Positions 56,514 through 64,000 of a DNA stretch of 64,000 bases are shown one piece after another (position 1 is the first letter of the stretch; each line of letters starts with the position of its first letter). Position numbers and translations under genes: made by a program. This DNA comes from Bacillota bacterium (GTDB lineage: Bacteria > Bacillota > Clostridia > Christensenellales > SZUA-584): contig JAEYLC010000026.1 in the NCBI GenBank assembly GCA_023461435.1, positions 62,001 to 126,000 of the forward strand, written 5' to 3'. The notes beneath the pieces were generated by a model, which made no database searches, was not told the DNA's origin, and was given only the letters and a program-made list of their open reading frames with translations.

Positions 56514-57550
56514 TTCAGCAATCTCCTAATCACATTGTCCCACGTTATGCCAAGCTCTTCAATCAGCTTAAATCCGTTCATGCCCATTTCAGCTGCTTTG
56601 GACTTGTTTTCATACATTTTATCCATTGCCGCCGCCAAAGCTTCCGGTGCCGATTGTGTCATATATCCCGTTATATTGTTCTTAACGACCACATAAGTCC
56701 CGCCCGAATCCGTACAGCTGATCATAGGTTTCTGAGAATAAAAGCCTTCCAATGTCACATAACCGTAAGAGTCTTCATCGAAGGGAATATAAATACCCGC
56801 CAAACATTTGGCGAACAGATCCGCCTTCTCTTTTTCTGAAATAAAACGGTTAATATATGTCACTTTATTCTTCAAATCGTTCTTCTCAATTAATTCGAAT
56901 ATTCTGCTTTCATCTTCCTGCGAATCACCTTTGCCCGCAAGCATGAGCTTTACGCCGCTTTTCACATAGCGCATGGCCTCGACAGCCAAATGTTGCCTTT
57001 TCGAGTGATTCACCCTGCTGGGGCAAAAAATATAATCGCCGATCCCATCATTGTAAAAGTGCGCCGATTCCATCAGCGGATGATACAGAACTTCCGATGG
57101 AATATTGTTATATTTCATCAATCTATCTGTCACCACGGGAGAAATGGTGAATATTCTCCCTTTAAGCTTTGAAAAGCATGCATTATCCGTCTTTTTAATT
57201 GCGCCTCTCAATTTCTGGTATTCATGTTCCTCGGTAAAAAAATCGTATTCAGTCCCGGCCAAATCATAGGCTTGCCTGAACTGATGAAGCAGCCATACGC
57301 TTTTGTTTGGATGATCGATGTAGTATGCAGGAAATTTGAGGGCAATGACCTTGTCGGTATTGACCACCTGTGTCAGCTTTACAGCCATCATACTCTCAGC
57401 AATCTGTGACGCCGACCCCCAAGAAAAAGGGAGACGAATCACTTGGGATTCATGTCCGTATTCTTTTAATTTCTTTGCAAGTCCCTCTGCCAGAAATTCG
57501 GCGCCGCCGTATACGAATGGAGCCATATTGGTTACAACTGCGATCTTCAA
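56510..57550 (-). CDS. GT4 family glycosyltransferase
   Basis: 346 aa from ATG 57550. 'VTNMAPFVYGGAEFLAEGLA', 'DYIFCPSRVNHSKRQHLAVE', 'GVKLMLAGKGDSQEDESRIF' and 'FDEDSYGYVTLEGFYSQKPM' (EX7E-like) mark a GT-B glycosyltransferase. It is a clear paralog of the next gene (57547-58581), sharing 'KRQHLAVEAM', 'IPFDEDSYGY', 'SCTDSGGT' and 'ITWDNVIRR'. Confidence 0.85.
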   Translation of the reverse strand: MKIAVVTNMAPFVYGGAEFLAEGLAKKLKEYGHESQVIRLPFSWGSASQIAESMMAVKLTQVVNTDKVIALKFPAYYIDHPNKSVWLLHQFRQAYDLAGTEYDFFTEEHEYQKLRGAIKKTDNACFSKLKGRIFTISPVVTDRLMKYNNIPSEVLYHPLMESAHFYNDGIGDYIFCPSRVNHSKRQHLAVEAMRYVKSGVKLMLAGKGDSQEDESRIFELIEKNDLKNKVTYINRFISEKEKADLFAKCLAGIYIPFDEDSYGYVTLEGFYSQKPMISCTDSGGTYVVVKNNITGYMTQSAPEALAAAMDKMYENKSKAAEMGMNGFKLIEELGITWDNVIRRLLK

Positions 57551-58581
57551 TTTGTAAACCTCCTGATCACATTATCCCATGTAATGTCCAGATCAATGAT
57601 GCGTTTGATACCCGCGTTACCCATCCGTTCCGCCAGTTTCTTATTTTCATAAAGTCTGTCAAAAACCTCGGCAAGCTTTTGGGGCTCGCTCTCAACCATG
57701 AAACCGTTCACACCGTCCATGATCAATTCGTCTGTCCCGCCCGAATCCGTGCACGAAACCACCGCTTTAGCACTATGATGGGCCTCCAGCGACGGATATC
57801 CGTATGAATCTTCGTCAAACGGTATGTATGCGACAGCAAGACAATTCGCGAGCCATTCAGTCTTTTGCTGCTCCGTGATCCATTCATTCTTAACCGTTAC
57901 CTTGTTTTGCAGTGAGTTGGCAGTAATGATCTCAGCAATTTTATCACCATAAAACGGTGTTTCAACCACGCCGGAAATCAGCAGCTTTACACCGGTTTTG
58001 GTATATTTCATTGCTTCCACCGCCAAGTGCTGGCGTTTATGTCCGCAGATACGGCTCGGATAATAAATATAATCCCCGTAGCTTTCGCAATGAAACTGCT
58101 CCGGCTTCAATATCGGCGGATATACAGGCTGCGCTTCGATACCGTTAAAATCCATCAGCCTTCTGGAAATCACCTTTGAATTGGTATATATCTTCTTTGC
58201 CTCCGCAAAAGCCATCGTGTCTGCACGCATCACGAACTCGCGAACCGCTCGTCCTTCCTCCGTATGCGGAATTGAGTATTGCGTATCCCATAAATCATAT
58301 ACTTCTCTGTAATGATGAATAAACCAAAGATATTTTTTATTGTGCCGCAACAAATAGGAAGGCATTCTGACACAGATTAAGCGATCAGCTGAATCTTCCA
58401 GATGATAAAGGCGCAACGCAAGCATTTGCTCCATAAACACTTTATAATGAGAACTGAACGGTATACCTACCAATTGAGTTTGATGCCCGTATTCTTTCAA
58501 CTTGATCTCAAGCCATTCACATATCTGTGTACCGCCGCCGCTGATATGCGGCACAATCGTCGTTCCTATTATAATCTTCAA
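57547..58581 (-). CDS. GT4 family glycosyltransferase
   Basis: 344 aa from ATG 58581. Paralog of 56510-57550: 'DYIYYPSRICGHKRQHLAVE', 'YIPFDEDSYGYPSLEAHHSA' and 'DITWDNVIRRFTN'. The N-terminal lobe 'GTTIVPHISGGGTQICEWLE' has a different glycine loop, so the acceptor may differ. It overlaps the following gene by 4 bp. Confidence 0.85.
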   Translation of the reverse strand: MKIIIGTTIVPHISGGGTQICEWLEIKLKEYGHQTQLVGIPFSSHYKVFMEQMLALRLYHLEDSADRLICVRMPSYLLRHNKKYLWFIHHYREVYDLWDTQYSIPHTEEGRAVREFVMRADTMAFAEAKKIYTNSKVISRRLMDFNGIEAQPVYPPILKPEQFHCESYGDYIYYPSRICGHKRQHLAVEAMKYTKTGVKLLISGVVETPFYGDKIAEIITANSLQNKVTVKNEWITEQQKTEWLANCLAVAYIPFDEDSYGYPSLEAHHSAKAVVSCTDSGGTDELIMDGVNGFMVESEPQKLAEVFDRLYENKKLAERMGNAGIKRIIDLDITWDNVIRRFTN

Positions 58582-58596
58582 TCAATTCACTCCCTA

Positions 58597-59712
58597 TTAC
58601 GCATTGATATGCTTTTTTATCGCACCACATATATATCTGACATCTTCGCGTGTCAAAGCCGCATGAGTCGGCAGGTTCACGCCGCGGGCCGCAATGTCCT
58701 CCGACACTTTACAACCGGCGTGCTCATCGTAAAAGGGGGGCATGATATGCATGGGATAAAATAGCGGACGTGTTTCAATCCCGTCGCTTTGCATCAGTTC
58801 CATAAAACCGTCCCGGGTTACCGCACATTTATCATTCAGCAATATAGAAAACATCCACCACACGTTTTTAGCCTTTTTCTTGACTTTTTGGAACGTAATA
58901 AATCCTTGCGCCTCAATATCCGCCAATTCTTCAAAATACCAGGCGGCAACGTTTTCTCTTGCCTCAATAAGCTTGTCTATATTTTCAAGCTGGGCAAGCC
59001 CAATCGCCGCTTCGATATTCGTCATGCGGTAGTTGTACCCTGTGACATTGAACCAGTATCTTTTATTCGGGTCCATTCCCTGTCCTTTGTAAAGACGCAT
59101 TCTTTCCGCAAGTTCATCATCGTCAGTCACGATCATTCCGCCCTCACCGGTGGTGATCACCTTATTTCCAAAGAAGCTGAAGGTCCCCACTTTTCCGATA
59201 GTTCCCGCTTTTTTGCCCTCAAATTCAGCGCCATGGCACTCTGCGGCGTCTTCAATCACATACAATCCGTGACTGTCCGCTATTTGATTGATCTCGCCCA
59301 TGTCGCAGGGATTTCCGTACAAATGAACGGGTATAACCGCTTTTGTTTTATCGGTGATCTTTCGTTTGATGTCCTCGGGATCAATGTTCCATGTATCGGG
59401 CAAGCAGTCGGCGAAAACAGGCGTCGCACCACAATACCTGACCGCGTTAGCCGTTGCAATATATGTAAACGACGGAACGATTACCTCATCCCCAGCTTTG
59501 ATATCAAGCGCAATCAAAGGCAAATGAATCGCAACCGTGCCGTTGCAGCAGGTTAAGGCATGCTTACACCCCAAATACTGCGCATAAGCCTCTTCAAATG
59601 CCCTGATGTATTTGCCGTTAGACGAGATCCAGGTCGTATCCAAGCAGTCATTCACGTATTTCTTTTCATTTCCCATAAAGTATGGAACAGCTACAGGTAT
59701 ATACTTGCTCAT
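58597..59712 (-). CDS. DegT/DnrJ/EryC1 sugar aminotransferase, perosamine-synthase-like
   Basis: 371 aa from ATG 59712. PLP enzyme of the DegT family: 'VPYFMGNEKKYVNDCLDTTW' then ISSNGKYI, 'HALTCCNGTVAIHLPLIALD', 'VIEDAAECHGAEFEGKKAGT', 'TFSFFGNKVITTGEGGMIVT' (PLP-binding Lys of FFGNK), 'YNYRMTNIEAAIGLAQLENI' and 'ETRPLFYPMHIMPPF'. These segments closely follow GDP-perosamine synthases (RfbE/Per), which transfer an amino group to GDP-4-keto-6-deoxymannose. The next gene encodes a PglD/PerB-like acetyltransferase, supporting an N-acetylated 4-amino-sugar product. The GDP-mannose dehydratase is not in this window. Confidence 0.85.
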   Translation of the reverse strand: MSKYIPVAVPYFMGNEKKYVNDCLDTTWISSNGKYIRAFEEAYAQYLGCKHALTCCNGTVAIHLPLIALDIKAGDEVIVPSFTYIATANAVRYCGATPVFADCLPDTWNIDPEDIKRKITDKTKAVIPVHLYGNPCDMGEINQIADSHGLYVIEDAAECHGAEFEGKKAGTIGKVGTFSFFGNKVITTGEGGMIVTDDDELAERMRLYKGQGMDPNKRYWFNVTGYNYRMTNIEAAIGLAQLENIDKLIEARENVAAWYFEELADIEAQGFITFQKVKKKAKNVWWMFSILLNDKCAVTRDGFMELMQSDGIETRPLFYPMHIMPPFYDEHAGCKVSEDIAARGVNLPTHAALTREDVRYICGAIKKHINA

Positions 59713-59729
59713 TTTTTTGTCCTTTCGAG

Positions 59730-60356
59730 CTATAAATTTCGAATGATTCTAGCCGGAACACCATATGCCAAGGCTCGCTCCGGTATATCGTTGACAACCG
59801 CGGCGCCTGCACCTATATAGCTCCAGCTTCCAATGCTGAGTCCGTCGATGACGTTGCTCCCCGTACCAATATGCGCGCCATCACCTACCGTTACAGTTCC
59901 GGACATTGAAACGCCCGGCGCAATATGGCAGTCTCTGCCTATATGACAATCATGGTCAATGCTGCAGTTCGTATTGATAATGCTATTGTCACCAATAACC
60001 GTATTGACATTAACCACCGCACCCGCCATCACACAGATGCCGGTCCCTAAAATTGCTCTCTTCGATATATGTGCATTGACGCTGATGATATTGACAAACT
60101 CAAAACCTATGCTTCTCAGCTTAAAAAAAAGCTTGCTTCTCAGCTTGTTTTCTCCGAGAGCAACAAATGCGCTTTTTATGCCCGAATCGTATAGCCTTTC
60201 CAAATCATCATCGTTGCCGATGACCGGAACCCCAAGGACATCCCCGCGCTTACAATCGATAAAGCCCATGATATCGAATTTTCCGCCTTCAAGAGCAATG
60301 TCTGCCACAGAACGCGCATGTCCACCGCCACCGATAATCAGTATCTTCGTTTTCAT
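59730..60356 (-). CDS. left-handed beta-helix sugar N-acetyltransferase (PglD/PerB-like)
   Basis: 208 aa from ATG 60356, overlapping the previous stop by 4 bp. N-terminal nucleotide-sugar-binding Rossmann-like part 'ILIIGGGGHARSVADIALEG', then hexapeptide repeats. 'SIINTNCSIDHDCHIGRDCH' contains the catalytic His of this family, and 'GAAVVNDIPERALAYGVPAR' closes the helix. Transfers acetyl from acetyl-CoA to the 4-amino group of a UDP- or GDP-linked sugar, most likely the product of the adjacent aminotransferase. Confidence 0.85.
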   Translation of the reverse strand: MKTKILIIGGGGHARSVADIALEGGKFDIMGFIDCKRGDVLGVPVIGNDDDLERLYDSGIKSAFVALGENKLRSKLFFKLRSIGFEFVNIISVNAHISKRAILGTGICVMAGAVVNVNTVIGDNSIINTNCSIDHDCHIGRDCHIAPGVSMSGTVTVGDGAHIGTGSNVIDGLSIGSWSYIGAGAAVVNDIPERALAYGVPARIIRNL

Positions 60357-61057
60357 TTATCTTCTTCCGGGCTTATTTTCTCTAATATCTTTGTCATTTT
60401 ATCTTCTATCAATAGAATGTGATGTATATGGCAATTAAACCTGTCTGCCTGGGCGATATCCATTTCAGCCCAATAATTCTCCAATTTTTTGAGCCGTACG
60501 GGCATGGTGAACAAGGCAATCAAATAGCTGATAACGGGCAGATTGGTTACTTTTTGCTTATAAACATATCTGAAATAGGCCCGCTCGTAATCTGTAAAAC
60601 TTTCAATCGCGATATTCTTATTAATTTCGCCAGAATTACAAAGGATAAAAATCAGCGCCTCTTTAGGCATCCCTGTTTTCAACATCTGGTAAAACTTAAC
60701 AAACTCATCATGCGTCATATCCCGGTCCAACAGGATATTAAAGGCATGATTGATATATGCCATATCCTCGATTTCAAACAAGGGACAAAGATCTAACTTT
60801 GGCTTGGTTCCATCTGTAAAAATGCTCCTCAGATATTTCCTTTTTCGCTGAGACACAATGATCCGTCCCATAGGCGTACGCTTGACAAGCTTTTTTATCC
60901 TGAGCATCCGTTCATTCTGGACGGGAATGTTAAGCGGGCTTATTGGAGTCTCTTCACACAAAGATGCGCCATTATCATAACGCAATGGGCTGTAGTCGAT
61001 AAACTCAACCACGTCGGAATATAAGCCTTTATAGTTTATTCGCTCTAAATCAACCAT
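60353..61057 (-). CDS. DUF4214-like protein of the polysaccharide cluster
   Basis: 234 aa from ATG 61057, first gene of the operon. The central part 'AYINHAFNILLDRDMTHDEF' and 'ALIFILCNSGEINKN' follows the DUF4214 pattern (fxxxLxRxxxxxexxxw...sreeil...l..S.Ex). Flanking regions are basic ('IKKLVKRTPMG') and helical with a C-terminal coiled segment. No membrane span. DUF4214 occurs in bacterial surface-glycan and adhesion proteins; the role is unknown. A related segment is inserted in the Wzt protein of the same cluster. Confidence 0.6.
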   Translation of the reverse strand: MVDLERINYKGLYSDVVEFIDYSPLRYDNGASLCEETPISPLNIPVQNERMLRIKKLVKRTPMGRIIVSQRKRKYLRSIFTDGTKPKLDLCPLFEIEDMAYINHAFNILLDRDMTHDEFVKFYQMLKTGMPKEALIFILCNSGEINKNIAIESFTDYERAYFRYVYKQKVTNLPVISYLIALFTMPVRLKKLENYWAEMDIAQADRFNCHIHHILLIEDKMTKILEKISPEEDK

Positions 61058-61075
61058 ATTTCACACACATCTGAG

Positions 61076-61114
61076 GGTTTTCCGTATAATCGGCTCATTG
61101 CAGGAAACCCCCAT
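61076..61114 (-). promoter_or_regulatory. leader hairpin of the polysaccharide operon
   Basis: Minus-strand GGGTTTCC...GGAAAACCC, loop about 19 bases, ending about 20 bp before ATG 61057. No T tract. Could influence translation of the first gene or antitermination; the function is not evident. Confidence 0.35.
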
Positions 61115-61196
61115 ATCCTTTTATATTATATCTATAATCAATAATAATAAACCAAGCATATCCCTTAACATTTCTTCGTAATTGCATACTCGCAGT

Positions 61197-61225
61197 ATTC
61201 TATCATCACACACTAGTATTATCAA
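61197..61225 (-). promoter_or_regulatory. sigma-A-type promoter of the polysaccharide operon
   Basis: TTGATA (61220-61225), 17-bp spacer, TAGAAT (61197-61202) on the minus strand, about 135 bp before the first gene. The YfhO gene upstream ends at 61289, so this gap separates two transcription units. Confidence 0.6.
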
Positions 61226-61288
61226 GGTTATCTTACTTTTCATAACACACTTTTTATAGTACAGCATCAAGCATTTAGCTATCAATTT

Positions 61289-63967
61289 TCAAGTATCAAC
61301 CGTATCTGATTCATACTTAGAATTCTTTTTACTTCTTATCATTATAATAAGCAATACAATACCGATTATTGCTGCCGCAATGCCAATATAAAGTGATATT
61401 GGTTCATATCTAAACTCAACGATGTGCGCTCCTTCAGGCACATATGTTCCTTGTATTGTTTTGTTAACCAGATAGTTATGCACTTTTTGTCCATCTACAT
61501 ACGCATTCCACCCAGGATACATTGCCTGTACATGATTAATGAACACTTCTTGCTCCGCCGTTACTTTTGCCTTAACACTGTTATTGTTTATTTCAATAAT
61601 CTCAACATGCGCAGCATTATCAATAATGTCAGTTTTTGGGTTCTCGATAAAGCTCGTTTTATCCAGCTTAAAATCATTATATTGTGATATATCCGCCACA
61701 TTATCTGCTGCGTAAATAATCGGCTTTGCATTCACATTCTCATATATGGTTGTATTCTTATCATCTATCAATACTTTGTATACCGAACTAAAAGGGACAC
61801 TTATAACTTTATATATCTTAAAATTCTTTATTAATATATCCGAATCACTTTGAGATACAATCCTAAGGTATACTTCATCAGGAATCGTTTCAGTACCAGT
61901 ACTTATTAAACCACTATATTTATTTAATCCCGGCTGCACTGTGAAGCTTGCAGTGCATTCACCTAAATCATAATTCTCGCCATAGAAATCGACATAAAAC
62001 ATCGTAGGGCTCTTATCAGTTTCAGCCTCAAATTGGATTAGATACTGCTCATTACTTGAAACGCTTACAACTTTGCTCTGTACGTTTATCTCGTGATCAT
62101 TGGCTTTAATGATTACATCTGGCATATCAAAAAATAGTTCTCCAACATCACTCACAACTTTCTCTTTTGTTATATTATGGTAAGTATCAACAATATACTT
62201 TATCGATGCCATTGAAAGCCGACTATTATTTTGATGCACGACGCTGTTAATGTTAGGCATAATAAGCCCATTGAGGCCAGTATGTGCAACTGTTTTTGTA
62301 CTCTCAAAAGTTAAATACGAATTGTATGTATTGAACTTATAGAACATATTTCCATTTCCTTTGAATGCACATAATTTATCAGAATCATTAAATTGTTCTA
62401 CCGATGAAATTGCCGCAAGTGATCTGTATTGGTCATTAGATTGTATATCTTTAATATAATCCACCTCTGAACTTGTTCGGTTATCCATTTCATTTACATA
62501 ATCAAAATCAGAATGCTTCATACTATATTTAGAAACATCCATGATGCAGACAAGACATACAATCATTACGAAAACATTAAACACGTGCTTTTTATTAAAC
62601 AAAAACCTGGTATAACAATATACTATAAGCAATGCAATCAGAGAAACAGTAAAGATAAGCGCGGGTATAAAAACATTAATACCTGCATAGTATTCTTTCA
62701 TCTTCTCGCCGGACATTTGAGAATTAGCCAAGGACTTGATAACCAAAATAATTAGAATCATTGTCACCAATACAACCAAGCTAAATTTCAGAAGTCGTTT
62801 TGCTTCAACCCTGTCCCTTAATTTTGAAAGTATCATCCCGAAAATGACTATAGTAAAAAACACATATACAAATAACATTCGGGATGGAACTCTAAACGAC
62901 CCCAGTATTGGTACCTTCCATATCAGATCTCCCAGTACGGGAATGTTGCCGATCATACAATAAATTAAGGCTAAAACATCGAATATAATAAATGTTCGTA
63001 TCTTCTTATCTTTGAGATGGAAGACAATAGCATAGATCAAAAATATGGCAACTATAATACCCAAATAAATCTCAATATCTATGCCCGTTGAATGAAATTC
63101 ATCAAATGGCATATAAATGCTATTAAATAGTTCGGGAAATATAATCATGGGAAGTATTTTATAATCGGCGGAAAATGATGCAAAATAAGCATATGGGATT
63201 TCATTTCTTCCGGTATCTTTTATTAGCTCCAAAAGCGGCAGTATCTGAATGGTAATCAGCAATATATAAATACCCAACCAAATTAAAATATCAAGTATTC
63301 TTTTTTTAAATGATATTTTACTCTTTTCCATAAAAACAACTAAATATATAAAAACAAAAATGTCAGAATAGATTGTAATTTGCGGGAAACCGGCATATGA
63401 CTGAATGGCCATTGCAAGAGAAGCAAAAAGCAATTCTTTTCTGTTGTCCGTTCGAATATAACGTTGAATAAATAAGAGGATAAGCGGCAGCCAAATAATC
63501 TCAGAATAGATATTTTGATGTTCGACTCTTACTCCTCCAAGTATAGTACTAAACATAAAAATCAAACCCGTTACAAAAGCGATCATCTTGTTCTTTTGTA
63601 TTTCTTTCATGTATAAATACATGAAAAAGCCGCCTAAAGAAATTGAAAATGTATAAAATAAATTGCTAAAAACATTAATGGGCATTAAAAGCGCTAAATA
63701 GGACAGAGGGTAAAAAAAGGATGTTTGAATATCTGCAGAATAAGGTGTACCAAGCATTCCGAATCTATTCCACAATACTGGGTCTCCTTTTAAAAAGCTT
63801 TCAGAAAATAAGCTCTTTGAGTTTAAATAAGAAACACCATCACCGTTAACCATAACATGTCCATTGGCTAAATAACCTGAATAGACAACCAATGGAACTA
63901 CCAAATAGATAACTAGCGTCATAATGGTATATAGATATTCTTTATTTAAGCTTATCTTTAACTTCAT
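61289..63967 (-). CDS. YfhO family multi-pass membrane protein
   Basis: 892 aa from ATG 63967 with AGGAGTTTTGT upstream. About twelve membrane spans in the first ~500 residues, opening with 'VPLVVYSGYLANGHVMVNGD' and 'WNRFGMLGTPYSADIQTSFF', the hallmark of YfhO/GT-C-type enzymes. Then comes a ~350-residue extracellular domain and a last span near the C-terminus ('LYIGIAAAIIGIVLLIIMIR'). In Bacillus YfhO is implicated in glycosylation of lipoteichoic acid; a similar role in decorating the surface glycan is inferred. The gene is much AT-richer than the rest of the window. Confidence 0.85.
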   Translation of the reverse strand: MKLKISLNKEYLYTIMTLVIYLVVPLVVYSGYLANGHVMVNGDGVSYLNSKSLFSESFLKGDPVLWNRFGMLGTPYSADIQTSFFYPLSYLALLMPINVFSNLFYTFSISLGGFFMYLYMKEIQKNKMIAFVTGLIFMFSTILGGVRVEHQNIYSEIIWLPLILLFIQRYIRTDNRKELLFASLAMAIQSYAGFPQITIYSDIFVFIYLVVFMEKSKISFKKRILDILIWLGIYILLITIQILPLLELIKDTGRNEIPYAYFASFSADYKILPMIIFPELFNSIYMPFDEFHSTGIDIEIYLGIIVAIFLIYAIVFHLKDKKIRTFIIFDVLALIYCMIGNIPVLGDLIWKVPILGSFRVPSRMLFVYVFFTIVIFGMILSKLRDRVEAKRLLKFSLVVLVTMILIILVIKSLANSQMSGEKMKEYYAGINVFIPALIFTVSLIALLIVYCYTRFLFNKKHVFNVFVMIVCLVCIMDVSKYSMKHSDFDYVNEMDNRTSSEVDYIKDIQSNDQYRSLAAISSVEQFNDSDKLCAFKGNGNMFYKFNTYNSYLTFESTKTVAHTGLNGLIMPNINSVVHQNNSRLSMASIKYIVDTYHNITKEKVVSDVGELFFDMPDVIIKANDHEINVQSKVVSVSSNEQYLIQFEAETDKSPTMFYVDFYGENYDLGECTASFTVQPGLNKYSGLISTGTETIPDEVYLRIVSQSDSDILIKNFKIYKVISVPFSSVYKVLIDDKNTTIYENVNAKPIIYAADNVADISQYNDFKLDKTSFIENPKTDIIDNAAHVEIIEINNNSVKAKVTAEQEVFINHVQAMYPGWNAYVDGQKVHNYLVNKTIQGTYVPEGAHIVEFRYEPISLYIGIAAAIIGIVLLIIMIRSKKNSKYESDTVDT

Positions 63968-64000
63968 ACAAAACTCCTCTACAAGATCGTCACTCTATGG

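Overview
The window looks like a chromosomal segment of a Gram-positive, clostridial-type Firmicute. Genes sit in long same-strand runs with AGGAGG-type ribosome binding sites and frequent GTG/TTG starts. There is a sortase, a YfhO-type membrane protein, lipoproteins with Gram-positive style lipoboxes, and TTGACA/TATAAT-type promoters. By eye the first ~50 kb is moderately GC-rich, while the polysaccharide end (about 53-54 kb and 61-64 kb) is clearly AT-richer. I cannot name the genus. I see no rRNA, tRNA, CRISPR array or transposase.

Layout. (1) 1-8975, minus strand: a phage structural block with, in transcription order, a small membrane protein, portal, coiled-coil membrane protein, scaffold, major capsid protein, small capsid-associated protein, connector-like protein, collar/fibre-like protein with His-Thr repeats, a large structural protein, another structural protein and an NlpC/P60 lysin cut by the left edge. 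No terminase precedes the portal. (2) 9089-20047: scattered housekeeping and accessory genes: a berberine-bridge type flavin oxidase, nitroreductase, a membrane-anchored PH-domain protein, a three-gene ABC-2 exporter, OsmC, sortase, a ketopantoate-reductase-family protein, a membrane-anchored MutS-like ATPase and deoC. Three members of a short dispersed repeat family lie between them.

(3) 20168-42919, minus strand: the most unusual part. One tightly packed 22.8-kb operon has a single good promoter (TTGACA-17-TATTAT) and a terminator at its end. It encodes a divergent F1-type rotary ATPase in canonical F-operon order: c, a b-delta fusion, alpha, gamma, beta, epsilon. Catalytic motifs of alpha and beta are kept, but the c-like subunit has no ion-binding carboxylate and no recognisable subunit a is present. 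This core is enclosed by four single-pass membrane-anchored extracellular proteins (1856, 525, 249 and 3066 aa) and one five-helix membrane protein. I read it as an F1-like motor that no longer moves ions and is coupled to giant surface proteins. The subunit assignments rest on visible motifs; the function is inference. A divergent operon (43252-45594, plus strand) encodes an HD-GYP cyclic-di-GMP phosphodiesterase-type protein, a coiled-coil lipoprotein and a six-helix membrane protein, and may be linked by regulation.

(4) 45774-48762: a SsuABC/ThiXYZ-like importer for a small organic substrate. (5) 49006-61057, minus strand, from one promoter near 61.2 kb: a cell-surface polysaccharide cluster with a DUF4214-like protein, a PglD/PerB-like acetyltransferase, a perosamine-synthase-like aminotransferase, three GT4 glycosyltransferases, Wzm, Wzt with an inserted DUF4214-like segment, a coiled-coil protein and three more GT4 enzymes, closed by a terminator. 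(6) 61289-63967: a YfhO-family protein, probably also part of surface glycan assembly.
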